This document shows positions 1 through 4,604 of a stretch of DNA of 5,874 nucleotides, piece by piece (the stretch's first letter is position 1; every line of letters starts with the position of its first letter). Position numbers and translations under genes: made by a program. The DNA is from a bacterium (GTDB taxonomy: Bacteria > Planctomycetota > Phycisphaerae > Phycisphaerales > UBA1924). A model generated the notes under the pieces. The model ran no database searches. It saw only the letters and a program-made list of their open reading frames with translations, and was not told the origin of the DNA. The DNA lies in contig NVSM01000040.1 of assembly GCA_002401225.1 (NCBI GenBank), positions 6,914 to 12,787 on the forward strand, read 5' to 3'.

Positions 1-896
1 GATGAGCCTTGGCCGCCCCATTCGTAACCCCAGTTGCGGTTGATGTCGACGCCGAAGGAGCCGTCGCCGTTGTTTCTGCGGTTCTTCCTCCAGAAGCGTT
101 CTGTAGACCATGTATAGAGGTAGCCATCGGGGTTGGTGACGGGGACGATGACGATGCGTGCAGTGTGCAAGATATCGTTTACGCGTGGGTCGGTGTCGTA
201 GGAGTCGACGAACTGCGAGGCGAGGTACGCGACCGTCATCGGCGAGACCCACTCGCGGGCGTGCGTCGCCCCGTGCCAAAGCACAACCGGGCGATCGGCT
301 GCGAGATTGCCCGGAGCGTCGGGAGCAGTGATGGTCAAGGCGAAGATATCGTTGGCCTGGATCGAATCGCCAATGTCGGCCATCGAGGCGAGGTCTGGGC
401 GGAGGGTCGCGATGTTGTTGTAGTAGGTGATGATGTCTGCGAGTTGCTTGTAGTTGGCGAACCAGGCGTCGTCATGAACCGAGACGCCGCGTTGATTTTG
501 ATTGGCATTTTGGTCGGCGTTTTGCTGATCGATTTGATCTTGGGCTTTGACCATCGCCCAGCTTGCGTCCGCGTGGGTTTGGAGATCGGCAATCAGGACT
601 TCGTGGGGGATGCCGAGTTTGATGATGGCAGGGAGGCTAGATTGTTGAATTTGGATATCGAGCACGCCCACGCCAGTGCGTTCGGACCAGACCGATTCGG
701 TCAGCGCGAGCATCGCATCGAGTTGGGCTTGGGAGTTTGTACGGACTCGAATGGTCATCTGTCCTTGGTAGGCTTTGGGGGCGGTATGCGTGCTGACATC
801 GATGCGTTCGATGTTGGGGATATTGATTGGTTGAGCAGCCGCCAAGCCAGAAAACAGGACGAGCAGTGATGTGGATAGTGCAGATTGGGTACGCAT
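1..896 (-). CDS. Secreted M14A zinc carboxypeptidase with prodomain (3' part missing)
   Basis: This is a metallocarboxypeptidase that would remove C-terminal amino acids from peptides outside the cytoplasm. The minus-strand frame is open from ATG at 896 to the left window edge (298 residues), so the gene is cut by the window and not broken. Residues 1-21 form a Sec signal peptide ending in AAA before Q22. Residues about 30-118 resemble the M14 inhibitory prodomain (…KLGIPHEVLIADLQ…). Residues 119-135 (QDQIDQQNADQNANQNQ) are a low-complexity linker. The catalytic domain then shows H212 and E215 in GATHAREW (first two zinc ligands), NPDGY, R270 in WRKNRR, and N286-R287 in VDINRNW, matching carboxypeptidase A His69, Glu72, Arg127, Asn144 and Arg145 with near-identical spacing. 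The third zinc His and catalytic Glu would lie off-window. A GGAG at 908-905 sits 8 nt before the ATG. The gene is divergent from the ligase gene. Family is certain; specificity (A- or B-type) cannot be read here. Confidence 0.95.
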   Translation of the reverse strand, partial: MRTQSALSTSLLVLFSGLAAAQPINIPNIERIDVSTHTAPKAYQGQMTIRVRTNSQAQLDAMLALTESVWSERTGVGVLDIQIQQSSLPAIIKLGIPHEVLIADLQTHADASWAMVKAQDQIDQQNADQNANQNQRGVSVHDDAWFANYKQLADIITYYNNIATLRPDLASMADIGDSIQANDIFALTITAPDAPGNLAADRPVVLWHGATHAREWVSPMTVAYLASQFVDSYDTDPRVNDILHTARIVIVPVTNPDGYLYTWSTERFWRKNRRNNGDGSFGVDINRNWGYEWGGQGS

Positions 897-904
897 CGAG
901 GGAT

Positions 905-908
905 CTCC
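905..908 (-). promoter_or_regulatory. Shine-Dalgarno of the M14 carboxypeptidase gene
   Basis: On the minus strand GGAG lies 8 nt before the ATG at 896-894. It supports that start, together with the signal peptide that begins right there. It is the only clear Shine-Dalgarno sequence in front of a recognised gene in this window. Confidence 0.6.
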
Positions 909-1049
909 GAATGGAAAAGCATGGCGTGGGAGCGCATGTGAGGGAATGTTGTCATCGGCGAGCAATGGGGCTGCTGTGACTCAGATTTATGAAAGAGCAG
1001 GAGGAAACAGCGGATGGAATCGAGTGCGGATCTAGACCAACCCGCACAA

Positions 1050-1084
1050 ACACAAGCCCCAGAAAGAACATGAGAGGCTTGTGT
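1050..1084. repeat. Perfect 9-bp inverted repeat with 17-nt spacer
   Basis: ACACAAGCC at 1050-1058 and its exact reverse complement GGCTTGTGT at 1076-1084 are separated by 17 nt. In RNA this is a hairpin with a large loop; in DNA it could bind a dimeric regulator. Neither side has a T-run, so it is not a standard terminator. It lies between the two divergent starts, which fits an operator, but function is inferred only. Confidence 0.5.
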
Positions 1085-1118
1085 ATCTCTATACGCCTTG
1101 AGCGATCGGAGAGTTGCA

Positions 1119-1147
1119 TGAAACGATGGAATTGAAACGGATGGGTT
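1119..1147 (+). repeat. Tandem imperfect direct repeat upstream of the ligase gene
   Basis: TGAAACGATGGAAT (1119-1132) is followed at once by TGAAACGGATGGGTT (1133-1147). The two copies share TGAAACG and, after one inserted G in the second copy, ATGG. The pair ends just before the possible -35 at 1154. Direct repeats there would suit an activator site, but a chance or slippage origin is possible. Confidence 0.4.
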
Positions 1148-1153
1148 TCTCTC

Positions 1154-1182
1154 TTGCGTTTTCATCCAAAACCGGGCACAAT
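1154..1182 (+). promoter_or_regulatory. Weak sigma70-like promoter candidate for the ligase gene
   Basis: TTGCGT at 1154-1159 and CACAAT at 1177-1182 are 17 nt apart, the preferred spacing. The -35 keeps only TTG and the -10 matches 4 of 6 consensus bases. Transcription would start near 1190, placing the dyad at 1194-1212 in the 5' leader. Weak matches make this tentative. Confidence 0.25.
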
Positions 1183-1193
1183 GGGCAAAGGTT

Positions 1194-1212
1194 CGATAAG
1201 TATGCTTTATCG
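1194..1212. promoter_or_regulatory. CGATAA/TTATCG dyad just upstream of the ligase start
   Basis: CGATAA (1194-1199) and TTATCG (1207-1212) are perfect inverted arms around GTATGCT; a G-T pair can extend the stem. It ends 11 nt before ATG 1224. It may be an operator or a 5'-leader hairpin that limits ribosome access. There is no comparative evidence. Confidence 0.35.
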
Positions 1213-1219
1213 GCGTTGC

Positions 1220-1243
1220 TTGTATGGGGAATGTTTGTATGGG
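1220..1243 (+). repeat. Duplicated TTGTATGGG carrying two in-frame ATG codons
   Basis: TTGTATGGG occurs at 1220-1228 and again at 1235-1243, a period of 15 nt or five codons. Each copy contains an ATG of the ligase frame (1224 and 1239), so the true start cannot be decided by eye. Neither copy has a good Shine-Dalgarno. Confidence 0.5.
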
Positions 1244-3170
1244 TGTGCAAGGAATCGAAGAAGAAGCCGGAGGATCACAGCATCGCGCGACGATCGGGCG
1301 CGTTCTGAGTGATATCAGCGCGCTCGAGCTAATGCTCGAAAAGGGCATGTTCGAAACAGGTATTCGTCGGATCGGGGCAGAGCAGGAACTCGCCCTGGTC
1401 GACGATGCTTGTCAGCCTGCGCCGGTTGGACCCGAGATTCTCGATGATCTCAACGAACCCAAAGCAACGACGGAGATCGGGCGGTACAACTTGGAGCTGA
1501 ATCTGTCGCCGATGGAGCTGACCGGAAATGTGCTTGGCGATGTGCATCGTGAGCTCGATGATTTGATGAAGCGAACCGGGCAAGTTGCGAGTAAGCACAA
1601 GGCGCGGGCGATTTTGATTGGGATGTTGCCCACCATATCGCAAGAGCATTTGTCGATGGACTACATCACCCCTCGCCCGCGGTATTACGCGCTCAATGAG
1701 CGGATCTGTCAAGCCAAAGGCGGGCAGTTCAATATACAGATTAAGGGCATCGATGAGCTGAAATTCACACACGACAACATCATGGTCGAGGCGATCAACA
1801 CCTCGTTTCAGTTGCACTTTCAGGTGAATCCTGAAGACTTCGCGTTGAGTTATAACTGTGCCCAGCTGATCACCGCGCCCACATTGGCAGCCGCGGCCAA
1901 CTCGGCGGTCCTCTTTGGCAAACGGCTTTGGCACGAAACACGCATCGCGATCTTCGAACAAGTTGTTGATACCTCGGGCGCAGAGATTCCATCGCAGCGT
2001 GATGTGCTCAAGCGGGTACGGTTCGGTGAAAAATGGGTCGAATCTTCGGTGCTTGAGTTGTATCGTGATGATGTGACACGGTTCCGATCGCTGTTTGGTA
2101 CTGATCAGGAAGAGGATTCGATCGCGATGGTCGAGCGTGGCGAGGTACCCAAGCTCTATGGGTTGCAGACGCACAACTCGACGGTCTATCGATGGAACCG
2201 CCCGTGCTATGGCATCACCAACGGCAAGCCTCACCTTCGGATCGAAAACCGGGTGTTGCCCGCGGGCCCGAGCTTGAGCGATGAGGTCGCCAACGCGGCG
2301 TTGTGGTTTGGGCTGATGGTTCAGTTGCCTAAGGTCTATCCAGATATGGCCGAGCGGATGCCGTTCGAGAACACGAGGGCGAACTTTGTTGCTTCAGCTC
2401 GCTATGGCTTAAACTTTAAGATGCACTGGATGGATGATTCGACGATTTCGGTGCGCGACTTATTGCTCGAAGAACTTATCCCCCTTGCGCGTGCAGGTTT
2501 GAAATCGTGTGCGATTAATCCCGATGATATCGAACGGTACTTAGGCATTATTGAGGCGCGGGTAGCATCTGGAAAAAACGGAGCAAAGTGGATGCTCGAT
2601 TCGGTCGCCAAGATTCACGACTTTGGAACACGAGCAGAGCGGCTTGGTGCATTAACTGCTGCGACGATTGCTCGCCAGGCTTCCGATACGCCTGTGCATG
2701 AATGGGCATTGGCCGAGTTGAATGAGTGTGGCGACTGGCAGTGTCACTATGAGCGTGTCGGGCAATATATGCAGACGGATTTGTTCACGGTGCAGGCGGA
2801 CGAGTTGATCGATCTCGCGGCGTCGATAATGGGGTGGGAAAAGGTTCGTCATATCCCTGTTGAGGATGAGAAGCACAACTTGGTTGGGTTGCTCAGTTAT
2901 CGGGCGATTTTGAAGCTCGTTGCCGATCCCCAAATGCGTTCGAAGGGTGCGGTTTCGGTTGCTGACATTATGGAGCACAACCCGATTACGGCTACGCCCG
3001 AAATGCCCACGCTCAAAGCGATCGAACTCATGAAATCACACGGCACATCGTGCCTGCCAGTCGTAGAAGACGGTAAGCTTGTTGGGATTGTGACCGAGCA
3101 TGATTACATGCGCATCGCCGGGCAGTTGCTCGAAGAGCAGTTGCGAAGCAAGCAAGTTCAAGAAGAGTAG
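1224..3170 (+). CDS. GCS2-family glutamate-cysteine-ligase-like amidoligase fused to two CBS domains
   Basis: This cytoplasmic enzyme should use ATP to join an amino acid carboxylate, probably the gamma-carboxyl of glutamate, to an amine; the acceptor is unknown. Seen in the 648 residues: the ligase fold starts near residue 44 with GAEQE (E53, E55) and EIGRYNLEL (E84, N89, E91), the acidic metal/ATP part of GCS2 enzymes; QLHFQ (H198) follows, then HNSTVYRWNR (H317, R326) and HLRIENR (R339, E341, R343). A helical stretch runs to about 510. Residues about 514-570 and 579-638 (SVADIMEHNPITATPEM…GKLVGIVTEHD) are a CBS pair, a module that usually binds AMP, ATP or SAM and regulates its partner. 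An in-frame TAA at 1197 bounds the start; ATG 1224, ATG 1239 and GTG 1245 are possible, and none alters a domain. Free GCS2 ligases (YbdK/EgtA type) are about 370-430 residues, so the extra length is the CBS part. Fold assignment is firm; glutathione synthesis itself is not shown. Confidence 0.88.
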   Translation: MGNVCMGVQGIEEEAGGSQHRATIGRVLSDISALELMLEKGMFETGIRRIGAEQELALVDDACQPAPVGPEILDDLNEPKATTEIGRYNLELNLSPMELTGNVLGDVHRELDDLMKRTGQVASKHKARAILIGMLPTISQEHLSMDYITPRPRYYALNERICQAKGGQFNIQIKGIDELKFTHDNIMVEAINTSFQLHFQVNPEDFALSYNCAQLITAPTLAAAANSAVLFGKRLWHETRIAIFEQVVDTSGAEIPSQRDVLKRVRFGEKWVESSVLELYRDDVTRFRSLFGTDQEEDSIAMVERGEVPKLYGLQTHNSTVYRWNRPCYGITNGKPHLRIENRVLPAGPSLSDEVANAALWFGLMVQLPKVYPDMAERMPFENTRANFVASARYGLNFKMHWMDDSTISVRDLLLEELIPLARAGLKSCAINPDDIERYLGIIEARVASGKNGAKWMLDSVAKIHDFGTRAERLGALTAATIARQASDTPVHEWALAELNECGDWQCHYERVGQYMQTDLFTVQADELIDLAASIMGWEKVRHIPVEDEKHNLVGLLSYRAILKLVADPQMRSKGAVSVADIMEHNPITATPEMPTLKAIELMKSHGTSCLPVVEDGKLVGIVTEHDYMRIAGQLLEEQLRSKQVQEE

Positions 3171-3206
3171 CCAAGATTGGCAAGTTTCGGTCGGCTTGTG
3201 GGTGTT

Positions 3207-3241
3207 ATGGATCTATGATTTGATGCAGGAAATCTAGCCAT
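3207..3241 (+). promoter_or_regulatory. Bulged hairpin in the ligase/AstE-like intergenic gap
   Basis: In the 85-nt gap, GATTT (3217-3221) pairs with AAATC (3230-3234) around an 8-nt loop. The stem continues with CTA/TAG (3213-3215, 3235-3237) and ATGG/CCAT (3207-3210, 3238-3241), with bulges only on the left arm. A TATGAT at 3214-3219 also resembles a -10 box but has no good -35. There is no T-run, so a plain terminator is unlikely; a leader structure or processing site is possible. Confidence 0.3.
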
Positions 3242-3255
3242 AGGCACCCTCGGTT

Positions 3256-4587
3256 ATGTCCACAAAAGACGAACATACTCAAGAGCGAGAAGCACCGTCG
3301 GCTGTTGGTGCAAGGTGGACAAAGCGCGAACTCGGGCGATACGAATCGGATGATCGCGTTGTTCAAACACTTGTGATTATTGGTGGTGTGCATGGCAACG
3401 AGCCGGCGGGGTTGTTGGCAGCCCAACGGGTGCTCGATGTGCTTGAGCAAGAGCAGCCAACGGGCTTTGATGGTCGGCTTGTGGTGCTTGGCGGGAATCT
3501 TCCTGCGCTCAACAGCGATGATAAGAACGCACGGTATATCGATTATGATCTGAATCGGATCTTTGTCGATGAGCAAATCGCGATGCCTGCCGATACCAGT
3601 ATCGAGCATGGGCAGATGCAAGAGTTGCTTGCAGCCTTGCGTGCGATCAAGGCGCGGAGCGATCGGATGATCGTGATGGATCTGCACACGACGAGTTCTG
3701 ATGCGCCGCCTGTAGCGGTGTTTGAGGATTCGATTATTGCCAGACGGTTTGCCAGACAGATGCCGTTGCCGATGTATTTGGGGTTTGAAGAAGAGCTGAG
3801 TGGATTGGTGATCGATCGGGTGACCAATGAGCTGGGTTCGGTTGCGATTGTGATCGAAGGCGGGCAGCACAACGATCCTAGTTCGGTCGATGTGCATGAA
3901 GCAGCGATTTGGGCGGGGCTGCACGCGGCGGGGATATTGCGGGTTGATGCGATTGTGCATGAAACGGCGCCGGGGGATCTCTTGCGATCAGCGGTGGGGG
4001 GTCAGGCGTATAAGGTGTTTGATATCCGCCATCGTCAGCCGATCGTGCATGAAGACTTTGAGATCTGTTCTGGTATTTTTGCGGGTAAGGTAATCAGGCA
4101 AGACGCGAGCGTGATCGCGATCGAAGATGGAAAAGAGATCAAGTCGCCTGTGCGTGGGCGTGTGTTCTTGCCCAATATGCAAACACGAAAACGAATCGGC
4201 GACGATGGGTTCTTTATTGTGCGCCATATCGATGAAGGCTGGCTCGGGTTCTCGGCGCGGGTCCGAAAGCAGGAATGGATTCATTGGATCATCGCCCATC
4301 TGCCTGGTGTATATTCGATCGATGACGGCGGGCACGGATCGCTCTTTGTCGATCGCGATATTGCGGGCGTACTCAAACGACAGGTGTTTCATCTGTTGGG
4401 ATATCGACTAATCCGCCACGACCAACGCGACGGGGGGCACGGCGCAATGCGTGTTTGGAACGGGATCGCCTCGTTCTGTAAGGCTTTCTTCCGCGGCCCG
4501 ATTCCGGGTGGGCCCGACAAAGATGATCCAAGATTCTGGATTGTGCGTCGCCACCATCTTGATCGTGTTGATCATCTCGATCGCTGA
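3256..4587 (+). CDS. Succinylglutamate desuccinylase/aspartoacylase-family zinc amidohydrolase
   Basis: Members of this family, a branch of the M14 fold, hydrolyse the amide of N-acyl amino acids such as N-succinylglutamate or N-acetylaspartate. All expected residues are present: H46 and E49 in GGVHGNEP (zinc), N100-R101 in DYDLNRIF (substrate carboxylate), H144 in DLHTTSS (third zinc ligand) and E201 in IEGGQH (general base). Residues about 235-350 fit the C-terminal beta-rich domain. No signal peptide is seen, so it acts in the cytoplasm. An in-frame TAG at 3241-3243, with no start codon between, makes ATG 3256 the first possible start; no Shine-Dalgarno is evident. At 443 residues it exceeds the usual 310-350. 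Residues 390-443, after FHLLGYRLIRHD, are rich in R, G, D and H, look unlike a folded domain, and end in the repeat HLDRVDHLDR. It may be a true extension or a lost stop. It lies 85 nt after the ligase gene and 17 nt before the transpeptidase gene. It is not shown to be AstE of arginine catabolism: no ast neighbours are present. Confidence 0.9.
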   Translation: MSTKDEHTQEREAPSAVGARWTKRELGRYESDDRVVQTLVIIGGVHGNEPAGLLAAQRVLDVLEQEQPTGFDGRLVVLGGNLPALNSDDKNARYIDYDLNRIFVDEQIAMPADTSIEHGQMQELLAALRAIKARSDRMIVMDLHTTSSDAPPVAVFEDSIIARRFARQMPLPMYLGFEEELSGLVIDRVTNELGSVAIVIEGGQHNDPSSVDVHEAAIWAGLHAAGILRVDAIVHETAPGDLLRSAVGGQAYKVFDIRHRQPIVHEDFEICSGIFAGKVIRQDASVIAIEDGKEIKSPVRGRVFLPNMQTRKRIGDDGFFIVRHIDEGWLGFSARVRKQEWIHWIIAHLPGVYSIDDGGHGSLFVDRDIAGVLKRQVFHLLGYRLIRHDQRDGGHGAMRVWNGIASFCKAFFRGPIPGGPDKDDPRFWIVRRHHLDRVDHLDR

Positions 4588-4598
4588 TCGGGTACACT
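4568..4598 (+). promoter_or_regulatory. Possible promoter of the transpeptidase gene with leaderless geometry
   Basis: TTGATC (4568-4573) and TACACT (4593-4598) are 19 nt apart, slightly long for a sigma70 promoter. The -10-like box ends 6 nt before ATG 4605, so transcription could start on the ATG itself, as in leaderless mRNAs; no Shine-Dalgarno is visible for this gene. The site overlaps the 3' end of the upstream gene, so co-transcription is also possible. Confidence 0.25.
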
Positions 4599-4602
4599 GT
4601 AC
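4592..4602. repeat. 11-bp palindrome GTACACTGTAC
   Basis: GTACA-C-TGTAC is a perfect dyad with a one-base centre. It overlaps the -10-like box and ends 2 nt before the transpeptidase ATG, a position where a bound regulator would block transcription. Functional role is inferred. Confidence 0.35.
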
Positions 4603-4604
4603 AT

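Larger units (their letters stand above)
897..1223. other. Divergent intergenic region, no convincing gene
   Basis: These 327 bases separate the divergent carboxypeptidase and ligase genes. No RNA gene or recognisable protein was found. The region holds a spaced 9-bp inverted repeat, a tandem direct repeat, a weak sigma70-like promoter and a dyad, all listed separately, and a 19-codon reading frame with a strong Shine-Dalgarno (see findings). I saw no clear promoter for the minus-strand gene. No hairpin followed by a T-run, hence no intrinsic terminator, was seen. Confidence 0.7.

Noticed and set aside
9..869. Long plus-strand open frame (286 codons) opposite the carboxypeptidase
   Set aside because: The minus strand encodes a clear M14 enzyme with signal peptide and active-site motifs; the plus frame is its complement shadow, D/G/V-rich with no known motif.
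1114..1308. Plus-strand 64-codon frame with a hydrophobic stretch, starting at TTG
   Set aside because: It overlaps the ligase start by 85 nt in another frame, lacks a Shine-Dalgarno and resembles no known protein.
755..1348. Minus-strand open frame of 197 codons spanning the divergent region
   Set aside because: It overlaps the starts of both real genes in another frame, has H/S/P-rich composition and no family features.
1329..2234. Minus-strand open frame of 301 codons inside the ligase gene
   Set aside because: Antisense shadow of a gene with clear GCS2 motifs; its sequence is R/L/H-rich without domain signals.
3170..3181. GCCAA/TTGGC palindrome just after the ligase stop as a terminator
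   Set aside because: The loop would be only 2 nt and no T-run follows, so it cannot act as an intrinsic terminator.
3205..3960. Minus-strand open frame of 251 codons opposite the AstE-like gene
   Set aside because: Antisense shadow; the plus strand carries the full zinc and substrate motifs.
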